This document shows positions 33,539 through 42,280 of a DNA stretch of 64,000 nt, piece by piece (the first letter of the stretch is position 1; each line of letters starts with the position of its first letter). Position numbers and translations under genes: made by a program. The notes beneath the pieces are model-generated. The model was not told the DNA's origin. It ran no database searches and worked only from the letters and a program-made list of their open reading frames with translations. The DNA comes from Streptomyces collinus Tu 365 (GTDB lineage: Bacteria; Actinomycetota; Actinomycetes; Streptomycetales; Streptomycetaceae), in the NCBI RefSeq assembly GCF_000444875.1, contig NC_021985.1, forward strand, positions 496,001-560,000, written 5' to 3'.

Positions 33539-35971
33539 TCAGCCGCGTGAGTGCAGTATGCGGCGCATCCGGTCGGCCCGGTCCAGGAGGTTGGTGCGGA
33601 CGACCGGAACAGCCTGTGCCGCCAGGTCTTCCGCTCGTTCCACGAAGGTCAGGTCGATACCGAACAGCGGGAAGAGGCTTCTGGTGAACACCGTCGCCGG
33701 AATGCTCCCGCCGCGGTCGACGGTTGGCAAGAGGTCGAGGTAGGCCTCCCCGTAGGGCCTGAGCATGTCGTCCTGACCGGCGCTCCAGAACAACGTCGCA
33801 ACTGAGTGGACAAAAGCGAGAGGCACCGCGCGGTCCGTCACCAGCGTCTGCCACACCGTCTCCTTCTCGGCCGCGTCCGGGGTCGCAGCGCTGACCTGAA
33901 GCCTGGTGACCCATGCTTCGGGATCCGGGTCGCGGTCGAGCAGAGCGTGTGCCTCGGCTGCGGTCGGACTCCCTAGCTGGGCCTTGCGAACCAGGGCACG
34001 CCACTGGAGGTCGATGTCCTCCCCTGCCTCGGTCTGGAGCCACGCGACCTCCTCCGGTTCGGCCGCGGTGCGGGCGAAGCCGCGCAACGCCGCTTTGCGG
34101 TAGGCGCCGACGCCGGAGAGGCTGCGGCACACCGCAGCCACTGTTCGCAGCAACTCGTCCCGCTCCGACTCCGGGCTCCACAGATCCGCGGCCTCGACAG
34201 CCAAGTTGAGATACGGCTCGACCACCGACGCGGACGTCTCGACAGCGAGTACTCCGGTGAGGCACTGCACGGCTTCGGCTGCTGTCGCTTCGCCGTTGAT
34301 CAGCATGTCCCAGGCCGTGGTGACGGCGACACCCCGCGCGGTCGCCGTGGGCAGACGGGCGGCGTTGCGAAAGAACGTGTCTCTGGTGGCGGTGTCAGGT
34401 CTTGTCGAGGCGAAGGTCAGGTCTTCATCGTTGACCAGGTACAGATCGGCTCCTGCCGGCAGGTCGATCCGGGTTCGCTCCCCTGCTACCTCGACTTCGA
34501 CGAGTGCCGTGCGCGCGAGACGGTCCCCGGAACGCTCGTAAGCGCCGACGGCAAGCACATGCCGGCGCAGCCGCCCACCCGCACCCTGGGCGATCAGGGC
34601 GAACCCGTCTCCGTCGTGGCTGAGAGTCAGCCGGTCGGTGCCCGCTGATTCCAACCATCCCGCGCGCCACTGGTTCAGGTCACGTCCGCTGGCGTCGGCG
34701 ACCGCGTCGATCAGGTCCTGCAGCGTGGTGTTGCCCCAGGCATGCATGGCGAAGTAGTTGGTCAGCCCCTGGGAGAAGTTCGCCTCGCCGACGTACGTCA
34801 TCAACTGGTGCAGGACGGACGCGCCCTTGGGGTAGGTGATGGCGTCGAACGTCGCTTCGGCCTCGGCGACGTCGCGGACCTGCTGGCGGATCGGGTGCGT
34901 CGCCGGTCCCTGGTCCATGAAATAGGCTTTGAGTTTCTCGCCGGCCAGATGTGCCGTCCAGGCGTCGGTGTACGTCGTCACGCTCACGGCGGCCCAGTTG
35001 CTCGCGAACTCCGCGAACGCTTCGTTCAGCCACAGGTCGTCCCACCAGCGCATCGTGACGATGTTGCCGAACCACATGTGCGCGAGTTCGTGCAGCAGGT
35101 ACCGCGCGAAGATGTCCCACTCCGCTCTGGTCGGCGTGCTCCTGCGCAGGAACCAGTCCATCCAGGTGACGCAGCCGAAGTTCTCCATCGCGCCGGGGTA
35201 CTCGGGCGTGAAGACCTGGTCGTACTTGTGCTGCGGAAACGGCATGCCGAACTTGTCGGCGAAGAACTCGAGCCCCTGAGTGGTCAGGGTGAACAGTTCC
35301 TCGGCGTCCCGGTCCAGGATCGGCGCCAGCGACCGCCGGGCGAAGAGCCCGAGATCATGGCCGGCTCCGCGACGCCGCAACTCGTAGTAAGGACCTGCGT
35401 TGATCACCGTGTTGTACGTCGCCAGCGGCGGCGTCGGCGGGAAGGTCCAGCGTCGCACAGAGCCGAGGTCTTCGATCTTCGGGTCACCGCTGTTGCTCAG
35501 CACCTGCCAGCCGGCTGGAGCGGTCACCGTGAACGCCCACGGCGCCTTGAGGTCCGGCTGATCGAAACAGGCCCATACGTAGCGGGCATAGTCGGGAGTG
35601 AAGTCGGTGTAGAAATACGTCTCGCCGTCGGCGGGATCGACCGCCTTGTGCACGCCCCGGGCATCGGCCGAGCACTCCGCCACGGAGGCCACCGTGAGGA
35701 CGTTGAGCTCCGCAAGGTCAGTCAGCGTGATCCGGCCCTCGACAGGCGACGCCACCACGACTCCGTTGAGTGTGGCGCTCTCGACCGCCGCCGCACAATC
35801 GGCAAAGGTCCCCGCCCCGGGCCGGTGGCACGTGAAGGTGATCGTCGATTCGCACCGGACCCGCGAGCCGGTCATCAGACCCGTGAGGTCGACGGCGACG
35901 TCACATCGCTCGACCGTCAGCAGGCTCGCACGCCCCTCGGCCTCGGTCTGGGTCAGACTCCTGCCGCTCAT
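33539..35971 (-). CDS. pepN: aminopeptidase N (M1 family)
   Basis: An 810-residue M1 peptidase that removes N-terminal residues from cytosolic peptides. GAMEN is at 260-264, the zinc site HELAH at 294-298 and its third ligand Glu at 317 (LNEAFAEF). The C-terminal ERAP1-like domain has its normal length. The start ATG at 35971 has GAGGGGG upstream; in-frame ATGs at 35998 and 36025 lack one. It is divergent from the dienelactone-hydrolase-like gene. Confidence 0.9.
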   Translation of the reverse strand: MSGRSLTQTEAEGRASLLTVERCDVAVDLTGLMTGSRVRCESTITFTCHRPGAGTFADCAAAVESATLNGVVVASPVEGRITLTDLAELNVLTVASVAECSADARGVHKAVDPADGETYFYTDFTPDYARYVWACFDQPDLKAPWAFTVTAPAGWQVLSNSGDPKIEDLGSVRRWTFPPTPPLATYNTVINAGPYYELRRRGAGHDLGLFARRSLAPILDRDAEELFTLTTQGLEFFADKFGMPFPQHKYDQVFTPEYPGAMENFGCVTWMDWFLRRSTPTRAEWDIFARYLLHELAHMWFGNIVTMRWWDDLWLNEAFAEFASNWAAVSVTTYTDAWTAHLAGEKLKAYFMDQGPATHPIRQQVRDVAEAEATFDAITYPKGASVLHQLMTYVGEANFSQGLTNYFAMHAWGNTTLQDLIDAVADASGRDLNQWRAGWLESAGTDRLTLSHDGDGFALIAQGAGGRLRRHVLAVGAYERSGDRLARTALVEVEVAGERTRIDLPAGADLYLVNDEDLTFASTRPDTATRDTFFRNAARLPTATARGVAVTTAWDMLINGEATAAEAVQCLTGVLAVETSASVVEPYLNLAVEAADLWSPESERDELLRTVAAVCRSLSGVGAYRKAALRGFARTAAEPEEVAWLQTEAGEDIDLQWRALVRKAQLGSPTAAEAHALLDRDPDPEAWVTRLQVSAATPDAAEKETVWQTLVTDRAVPLAFVHSVATLFWSAGQDDMLRPYGEAYLDLLPTVDRGGSIPATVFTRSLFPLFGIDLTFVERAEDLAAQAVPVVRTNLLDRADRMRRILHSRG

Positions 35972-36123
35972 CGCCGTCCCCCTCGAAGATTCGTTCATCG
36001 CTACGAACCACCCACCGAACACCAAGAGGCCACCGTGGACCAGGTTCCTTGTCGGTGCGCTTCAAGTCTGCCAGCGGCAGACCACGGCCGATCCGGGCGC
36101 GACGATCGCTACATTCCAGTCTC

Positions 36124-36849
36124 ATGGCGACGATTACGACGCGTACGGTCGAGTACCCGGCCGACGGTTTGACGATGATCGGGCACCTCGCGCTCCCGGC
36201 CGGTATCGACCGCCGGCCCGCGGTGCTGCTCGGACCGGAGGGCATGGGGCTCAGCGACGTCGAGCGCCGCCGGGCCGATGCTCTCGCCGAGCTGGGATAC
36301 GCAGTGCTGGCCTTCGACCTCCACGGCGGGCGCTATCTGGGTGACCCCGAGGAGATGCTGTCCCGTTGCATGCCGCTGCTCGCTGATCCCGACCGGATGC
36401 GGGGCATCGGCCATGCGGCGCTCGACGTGTTGCGCGCCGAACGGCGGACCGACCCCGACCGGATCGCCGCCGTCGGTTACGGCACCGGGGGCGCCATCGG
36501 GCTGGAGCTCGGGCGTGACGGCGTCAGCCTGCGCGCGATCGGGACCGTCAACGCCCTGACCACGGGCCGACCGGGTGAGGCGGCGCGCATCCTCTGCCCG
36601 GTGTGGGCCGGGGTCGGGTCGGAAGACCCCATCATGTCAGCCGCGCAACGGAACGCGTTCACCGCTGAGATGCAGGCGGCGGGCGTCGACTGGCGCCTCA
36701 CGGTGTACGGCGGCGCCTTGCACGCCTTCCACCACCCGCCGGTCGACCACCCCACAGTCCCCGGCGTCGGCTACCACCCACGGCACGCGCGGCGGGCCTG
36801 GCGGGATGTCGTCGGCCTGCTCGCCGAGTGCCTGCCCTTGATCCAGTGA
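36124..36849 (+). CDS. dienelactone-hydrolase-family protein lacking the Cys nucleophile
   Basis: A 241-residue protein with the DLH fold: VLLGPEGMGLSDVERRRADA, LAFDLHGGRYLGDPEE, then the elbow VGYGTGGAIGLELG, the acid region GVGSEDPIM and the His in GGALHAFHHP. In dienelactone hydrolases the elbow reads GXCXGG with a Cys nucleophile; here Gly occupies that place with Thr next to it. Either Thr acts or the protein is not a hydrolase. No ribosome binding site is visible, so a leaderless mRNA is possible. Confidence 0.8.
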   Translation: MATITTRTVEYPADGLTMIGHLALPAGIDRRPAVLLGPEGMGLSDVERRRADALAELGYAVLAFDLHGGRYLGDPEEMLSRCMPLLADPDRMRGIGHAALDVLRAERRTDPDRIAAVGYGTGGAIGLELGRDGVSLRAIGTVNALTTGRPGEAARILCPVWAGVGSEDPIMSAAQRNAFTAEMQAAGVDWRLTVYGGALHAFHHPPVDHPTVPGVGYHPRHARRAWRDVVGLLAECLPLIQ

Positions 36850-36913
36850 TCTTGTCAGTCCGAGTTCGGGTGTCCGCCGACCGCCGCGACGCGGCCGGGC
36901 CATGGAGGTCGGG

Positions 36914-37357
36914 TCAGCCGGCGCGCTGCGTCGTCTCTCCGGCCTGAGCGGGTACGGCGGGCAGGGAGATGGTGCAGGAGGCGCAGCGTCGGGCCTGGGC
37001 GGGTACCGGGCTGAGGCACTCGGGGCAGTCCCGTTTGGGGGCCTGGACGTCCTGGTGCGGGGCGAGGCGTTCGTGGAGCTTGTTGATCGGGAGCACGACC
37101 AGGAAGTACAGGGCGCCGGCGAGGAGGAGGAAGCTGATCGCCGCGTTGACGAAGGCGCCGTAGGGGAACTTGATGGCACCCACGGTGAAGGTCTTGCGAC
37201 TCATGTCGCCGGTGGCGCCGGTGGCCAGCCCGACGAGCGGTGTCAGGAAGGCGCGGACGAAGCCGTTCACCACGGCGGTGAACGCTGCACCGATGACGAT
37301 GCCGACGGCCAGGTCGACCACGTTGCCGCGCAGGATGAAACTGCGGAAGCCCTTCAC
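36914..37357 (-). CDS. mscL: large-conductance mechanosensitive channel with zinc-ribbon tail
   Basis: A 147-residue MscL. GTG 37357 follows AGGAG. The pore helix reads NVVDLAVGIVIGAAFTAVVN, followed by the loop and the second helix AFVNAAISFLLLAGALYFLV. The channel opens under membrane tension to release solutes after osmotic downshock. The cytoplasmic tail is extended by a likely zinc ribbon, CPEC and CASC separated by about 11 residues, not part of the standard channel. Confidence 0.9.
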   Translation of the reverse strand: MKGFRSFILRGNVVDLAVGIVIGAAFTAVVNGFVRAFLTPLVGLATGATGDMSRKTFTVGAIKFPYGAFVNAAISFLLLAGALYFLVVLPINKLHERLAPHQDVQAPKRDCPECLSPVPAQARRCASCTISLPAVPAQAGETTQRAG

Positions 37358-37571
37358 TTTCTGACTCCTAAGAGGCTCTTGACGTCGACGAGCGGCACCG
37401 AAAGTGCGGTAAGCCCACTCCTTTTCACCACCTCTGATGCCCTGCCACCCCTCCCCCATGCCGGATCCGCCGCACGGCGCGGTACGTACGGGTTCAGCAA
37501 GGGCGTGACGACGGCAGACCATCCTTGACCTGCTGCTCCGGCAGGTGCGCTGCGACCGCTGAGCGTCGAGG

Positions 37572-38087
37572 TCAGCCGCTGGCGACTGCCGGGCCGGCCG
37601 GACCGGGGAGCGTCTGCTGAGCGTGGGGGCAGGGCGTGGCGGAAGTGGTTGTGGGAATGCGCATCCGACGCAGGAGACCACGGGTGGTGCGCTTGTGCAG
37701 CGTGCTGCGCCAGGTCAGTCCCGGGTGGCGGGACCGCAGGTGTGACAGCGCGCGGGTGCCCAGACCGGTGCTGTGGAAGCGCTCGTCGATGACGACGGCG
37801 GTGATGACGCCCTGGGCGCAGTCGGTGCAGATCCGGTACCGGACGTCGCCGACGACCTGGCGGGTGTGCACGAGGAGCAGGCACTCGTCGCCCGGGCCGG
37901 GGTCGTCCGGGATGTGCGTGGACAGGAAATCGATTGCCCGGTACGCGAGGGCGCGGCGGCGCAGGCGGCCGGTGCGCCGACCTCGGTGTGAGTGTTTGGC
38001 GCCGCCGTGACCGGGCGGCGATGTCTCGGCTGTGGCGGCCTGGCCGAGGAGACTGCTGCTGGCGGGACGCGCATGTAGTCCGTGCAT
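37572..38087 (-). CDS. GNAT-fold acetyltransferase-like protein
   Basis: About 171 residues from ATG 38087. The central part LLLVHTRQVVGDVRYRIC, CAQGVITAVVIDERFHSTGL and GTRALSHLRSRHPG matches GNAT motif A, with an R/G-X-X-G-like loop (RFHSTGLGTRAL). Flanking regions are basic and variable; the start is uncertain because no good ribosome binding site is seen. The acceptor is unknown. Confidence 0.65.
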   Translation of the reverse strand: MHGLHARPASSSLLGQAATAETSPPGHGGAKHSHRGRRTGRLRRRALAYRAIDFLSTHIPDDPGPGDECLLLVHTRQVVGDVRYRICTDCAQGVITAVVIDERFHSTGLGTRALSHLRSRHPGLTWRSTLHKRTTRGLLRRMRIPTTTSATPCPHAQQTLPGPAGPAVASG

Positions 38088-38382
38088 GACGTCTCGAGTG
38101 CCCGAACAGCCGACGGCTACCCCTCCAGCGCGTGGGCGCCCGGCCCGGGCCGTTCTGGCGTGCGAAAACCGCACATACGGCATACGACTGCCGTGAAGGC
38201 CCATCGGGCAGCCGCGGCCCGGGACGGCTCGGCGCTGGGCGCCAGCTCGGCTACCGGGACAGCGGTAGCCGCCGTGCCCGTGGGAATGCTGGGATACCAC
38301 CACGGGCACAACCTTCCCCCCGTGTCAGGAGCAAGCCGATGACTCCTCCTGCTGCACGCCACCCGGCGCTGTCGGCTCGGTC

Positions 38383-38769
38383 ATGGCACACATGACCCTG
38401 AGCGCCACAGGCGCGGCCCACCCCGACATGGTCTGGCAGCGCTACGCCGACGTCGACCGGTGGGCGACCTGGTCGCCCCAGATCAAGGCGGTCCACTCTG
38501 TGGGCCGCCGCCTCGGTCCCGGCCTGAGCGGTACGGTCCAAGGACTCGGCGGCGTCCGTGCCGCCTTCGTCGTGGAGGCGGTCGACCACGACCGCCGCAC
38601 CTGGACCTGGCGGGTACGCCTGGGCCGCATCCGGATCCGGCTGCACCACGAGGTGAGGCCACAAGGCCGCGGCAGCACCACGAGCCTGAAGATGCACGGC
38701 CCGCGGCTCGTGCTGCTGGCCTACGCGCCCCTCGCCCGTCTCGCTCTCCACCGCCTCGTGCAGCCCTGA
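38383..38769 (+). CDS. SRPBCC (START-like) small protein
   Basis: A 128-residue helix-grip protein: PDMVWQRYADVDRWATWSPQ at the N-terminus, the central strands and LVLLAYAPLARLALHRLV at the C-terminal helix are typical of polyketide-cyclase-like SRPBCC proteins, which bind hydrophobic ligands. A second ATG three codons in is an alternative start. The function is unknown. Confidence 0.8.
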   Translation: MAHMTLSATGAAHPDMVWQRYADVDRWATWSPQIKAVHSVGRRLGPGLSGTVQGLGGVRAAFVVEAVDHDRRTWTWRVRLGRIRIRLHHEVRPQGRGSTTSLKMHGPRLVLLAYAPLARLALHRLVQP

Positions 38770-39037
38770 CCTCACCGCCCGGCTACCGGGGTCCGTCCGG
38801 CTGGTACGTCGAGCAGGAGCCATGCGCAGCGGCCCCACAGGCAGGAGGAGCAGGGTTCCACTGCTGGGCCTGCGGGGCCGGTGCATCACTCACCTACCCC
38901 GCGGCGCGTCCGATACGCCCGATCTCTCCCCACCATGCGCGCAAGAAACCTTGTTACGCGAGTGGGGCCCGGCCGTATCCGGCCGAGCCCCATCACCTCA
39001 CGCGCGCGGCGCGCTCTTCGCGCCTTGTGTCTGTCGT

Positions 39038-39208
39038 CTACCAGCGGTACCAGCGGCCCTTGCGGCCGCCGCTGTCCGCGGTGCGGACGACGAAGCCCAG
39101 CAGCCACACGACGAGCACGATCACCGCGATCCACCACAGCGCCTTCAGCGCGAAACCCGCACCGAAGAGGATCAGAGCCAGCAGAAGAACCAGAAGCAGG
39201 GGAACCAT
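39038..39208 (-). CDS. small hydrophobic membrane protein (56 aa)
   Basis: MVPLLLVLLLALILFGAGFA followed by a second hydrophobic run and a basic/aromatic tail ending RWYRW. Start ATG 39208 has GGAGG nine bases upstream. This is a conserved Streptomyces 'hydrophobic protein' type with two near-continuous membrane segments. The role is unknown. Confidence 0.75.
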   Translation of the reverse strand: MVPLLLVLLLALILFGAGFALKALWWIAVIVLVVWLLGFVVRTADSGGRKGRWYRW

Positions 39209-39611
39209 AGCTATCAACCTCCTGGCCACCGAATGCCCTCACCCGTTGCCCACAAGCCCACAAAGTAGGAGTTACTTCCGCGACACGCGGGGCATATTCA
39301 CAGGCTGCGCTCCGTGCATCGTTCCCCCCGGCCGCGCACCCGGGGAGGGAAAACGATCATCAACCAGGTTCCGCGCGCTGGGAGGCGGGGCAGGTTCCTG
39401 GTACCCATGGCTGCCGGGTGCGACAGGCTGAGGGCAGCTCGTCTCGATCCGGCGGCGGGCCAAGACGACGATGTTCCGTGCCCGTAGTACGGCCGCCGGT
39501 CAGAGGCGGCTCATCGTGCGCCGCGAGCGCGGCGCGGCGCTGCCCCTGACACCCACGTGCAGCCGGGCGCGCCGCCCGCGCCCGGCCCCGAGCGCAGACA
39601 GGAGGCCGCAA
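39209..39611. other. intergenic, no gene seen
   Basis: About 400 bases between a leftward and a rightward small gene. Frames present are Arg/Pro-rich and show no domain. It should contain both promoters. Confidence 0.35.
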
Positions 39612-39848
39612 GTGACCGCCCTGCCCCAGGGCCGCGACTGGACCCGGATGAAGCGCGCCGACTTCGACGACTCCGCTCCGCTCAACCTGGTCGACGCGGC
39701 CGTATGCCGGCCGGTGCCCGCCGAGCCCGACGAGTGCGGGACCCAACCGCTGTTCGGGAAGGACCCGAAGCCCCCGCGTCCCCGTCGCCCCCGCACGCCG
39801 GCCCCAGCACCCACCGAGGTCTCCGAGAACACCGACACCTTGTTCTGA
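39612..39848 (+). CDS. small hypothetical protein (78 aa)
   Basis: GTG preceded by AGGAGG at a good distance. The product begins TALPQGRDWTRMKRADFDDS and has an acidic/aliphatic middle (APLNLVDAAVC), then a Pro/Arg-rich basic stretch and ENTDTLF at the end. The strong start signal and composition support a real gene, probably Streptomyces-specific. No function is known. Confidence 0.5.
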   Translation: MTALPQGRDWTRMKRADFDDSAPLNLVDAAVCRPVPAEPDECGTQPLFGKDPKPPRPRRPRTPAPAPTEVSENTDTLF

Positions 39849-40597
39849 ACCGGCCCCCAGGAACCGACACCCTGAGCAGCTTCACGAACTGCCGTGCTTC
39901 GTGGCAGTCGCCGACGACGCCAAGTCGTTCGACCTTTAACACCCGACCGTTCGGCGGTTGTTGCCGACTGTTTTCTGAGTATTGGCTCTGCCGGGACCGC
40001 CGCATCCTCCACGCGAAGCGTCAGCGTATCCGAGAAACCGGCATTCCGGGCCTGCCGGGTGAGGTTTCCCAGTCAGTGAACTCGCCATGCGATGACACAT
40101 GGAGGACCGGAACGAGCCAGGGGGAAATGAGAACCGGCCATTCCACGGAACGGAGTACTTCGCTCCCTCGGCGCGGTGAAATCCGGGGTGTGCCGACCCC
40201 TTACATCCGGACATACCTGAATTGCCTTCTCCAAACGAACACGAGATCGGTGCAGTCTCGTAGTTGACACGTGTGGCATCGGCTCGTGACCATGCAGTGC
40301 GGATCACGGCGCATGATCCACCCGGTCCTGAAACGAGGGGCGTACGAGCGAGTGTTCTCCTCGCCCGCTCCGTCATCCAGATCCGCCCCACCGGAGGAAA
40401 TTCCAGGCTCAAGGAAGGAATCCGACAGCGCCCCTCGCCCAGCAGCGACTTTCCCGCCGCGGGCTCCTTCTCTGCCCGGCAGAGACGGTGTGCGGGCGAC
40501 CTGGCCGGAGAGATTCATTTCGCCGTCATATCCGTCACCCAATCAGGACACCCGCGATTCCGTGTGCCCGGACGCGTGGTGACGAAGGAGTGAGTAC
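39849..40597. promoter_or_regulatory. long leader region of the biosynthetic-like cluster
   Basis: About 750 bases with lower G+C than the surroundings and no convincing gene. At 39883-39908 two alternative stems overlap: CACGAA/TTCGTG and ACTGCC/GGCAGT. The latter could be a terminator of the small gene at 39612. Near 39940-39970 AT-rich sequence (TTTAACACCCGACCG, TTGTTGCCGACTG) could hold an operator. AAGGAG lies eight bases before the first cluster gene. No regulator gene is adjacent. Confidence 0.4.
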
Positions 40598-42280
40598 ATG
40601 ACGTTCAATGCCCTGATGGGCACGTCCCCGAACGGCGACGAACTGCCACGGGCCGGCGCCACCGCACGGCTCCACACCGTGATCAGCGGCCACTGGTCCT
40701 CGGACGCCCTGCTGCGCCTGCGCCTGAGGCGATGGCCGGACCCGGCGGAACCGCATCCGGCGGGCCATGAGGTGGTCGCTCTCGACGACGGCGGCTACGC
40801 GCACACCGTGGACGCCGGCACCGGCTTCGTCACGGTGCAGTTCACGCCCGAGCCGGACTCCGCGCCGCACGCGCTGGAGCACAGCGATCCGCCGACCCCC
40901 CGCTGGCGCGCAGCCGTGCTGACGGAGAGCGTCCGCCCGGACGATCCGGGGCCGGCCGCGGTCGCCCGGGCGCTGGCCGAGGCCCTGCGGAGCGAAGGCG
41001 CCGCCTTCAGCGAGACCGAGGTGGCGACGCTGTGGGAGGCGATGCCGCTGCTGCGTCGGTACGCCACCGAGGACAGCGCCCTCGCCGACTGGGCGCTGAT
41101 ATTCCGCGACCACTACGTGGAGAACAGCGTCGGCTTCCTGCTGGCCGCCGAACGGGCGGGGTTCGCACCGCAGTGGATCTACGCGCTGGACAAGGGCGAC
41201 AAGACGTTACGACGGGACCGCGTGCACGGGTGGTTCCTGTCCCGGGGCTACCGCAGCGCCACCCTCGACAACTCCGTCGTGAACGGCACCGCCACCGACG
41301 AGGAAGTGCGCCGGGCGCGCGAGGTGGGCTCCGACGTGGACGCCTTTATCCGCGCGGCGCACGCCGAAGGCCGTCGCGTTCTCATGGTCGACGACGGCGG
41401 CATCATCGCGCTCGGCTCCGCACACGAACGCCTGGTCACCGAACAGCCGGACGCGGCGCTGGAGTTGACCGTCAGCGGGCTCAAACGAATATCGGCGGCG
41501 ACCGACATGCGCCTGCCCGTCCTCAACATGGCGCGCTCCGAGGTCAAGACGCACCTGGCGTACAACGAGATCGCCGACTCGTGCGTGCGGCGACTGCGCG
41601 CCATCGTGCCGGGGGCGAAGTTCGTGGGCCGGCGGGTGCTGTCCCTGGGCTTCGGCACCCTCGGCGCCCGGGTCGCGAGGGCCCTGCGCGCCATCGGGTG
41701 CCGGGTCACGGTCGTGGACACCGACACACTCGCCCTCGTACGCGCCGCCGAGGAGGGCTTCGACACCAGCCGCTCGGCCCACGAGGCGCTGCGGCACACC
41801 CGCCCCTTCCTGATCGTCGGGACCACCGGCGAGGACGCGCTGACCGAGGCCGACCTGGCGCTGCTGCCCGACGGCGTGCTTCTGGCCGGCTTCGCCACCC
41901 GGGACTTCAGCCTGCTCAGCGAGCGTCGCGTCGCCACGGCGGCGTCGGACGTCCCCGGCGTGGGGGTGCGCTACACGCTGCCCGGGCGCCGCTCCGCCGT
42001 CCTCCTCGGCGACGGCCGGTCCCTGAACCTCTACACCTACGAGGGCATACCCAACCGGGGCTATGACGCCTACCGCGCCGCCACCCTGGTCACCGCCAAA
42101 CACCTGTGCCGGTCCGCCGCGGACCTCGCGCCCGGCATCCACCTCGGAGTCGTGGACGAAGTCGTGCGCGAAGCGGGGCTGTTCGACGCCTACTACGACA
42201 CGTATCTCGCCGACACGGTCCAGCCGCCCGAGGGCGTCGTCGAGGGCGGCGTCGAGGACGGTGGGGGCGCACATGAGTGA
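40598..42280 (+). CDS. S-adenosylhomocysteine-hydrolase-like NAD-dependent enzyme
   Basis: A 560-residue protein. Residues ~165-520 follow the SAHH plan: YALDKGDKTLRRDRVHG, VLMVDDGGIIALG (264 on), ELTVSGLKRI, LPVLNMARSEVKTHLAYNEI, and a Rossmann site GFGTLGARVARALRAIGCRV (351 on) followed by an acidic strand end VVDTD for NAD. The first ~150 residues form an extra domain I do not recognise. SAHH proteins oxidise a ribose 3'-OH to drive beta-elimination; similar oxidise-eliminate-reduce chemistry on a nucleoside or cyclitol is the inference. Its stop overlaps the next start by eight bases. Confidence 0.72.
   Translation: MTFNALMGTSPNGDELPRAGATARLHTVISGHWSSDALLRLRLRRWPDPAEPHPAGHEVVALDDGGYAHTVDAGTGFVTVQFTPEPDSAPHALEHSDPPTPRWRAAVLTESVRPDDPGPAAVARALAEALRSEGAAFSETEVATLWEAMPLLRRYATEDSALADWALIFRDHYVENSVGFLLAAERAGFAPQWIYALDKGDKTLRRDRVHGWFLSRGYRSATLDNSVVNGTATDEEVRRAREVGSDVDAFIRAAHAEGRRVLMVDDGGIIALGSAHERLVTEQPDAALELTVSGLKRISAATDMRLPVLNMARSEVKTHLAYNEIADSCVRRLRAIVPGAKFVGRRVLSLGFGTLGARVARALRAIGCRVTVVDTDTLALVRAAEEGFDTSRSAHEALRHTRPFLIVGTTGEDALTEADLALLPDGVLLAGFATRDFSLLSERRVATAASDVPGVGVRYTLPGRRSAVLLGDGRSLNLYTYEGIPNRGYDAYRAATLVTAKHLCRSAADLAPGIHLGVVDEVVREAGLFDAYYDTYLADTVQPPEGVVEGGVEDGGGAHE

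Noticed and set aside
39935..39975. Possible gamma-butyrolactone receptor site (ARE) before the cryptic cluster
   Set aside because: The symmetry around CCGTTCGG is short and does not match a consensus I can state with confidence.
40201..40542. A 113-codon minus-strand frame in the leader of the cluster
   Set aside because: Its codon use is irregular, no ribosome binding site is present and the product has no domain.
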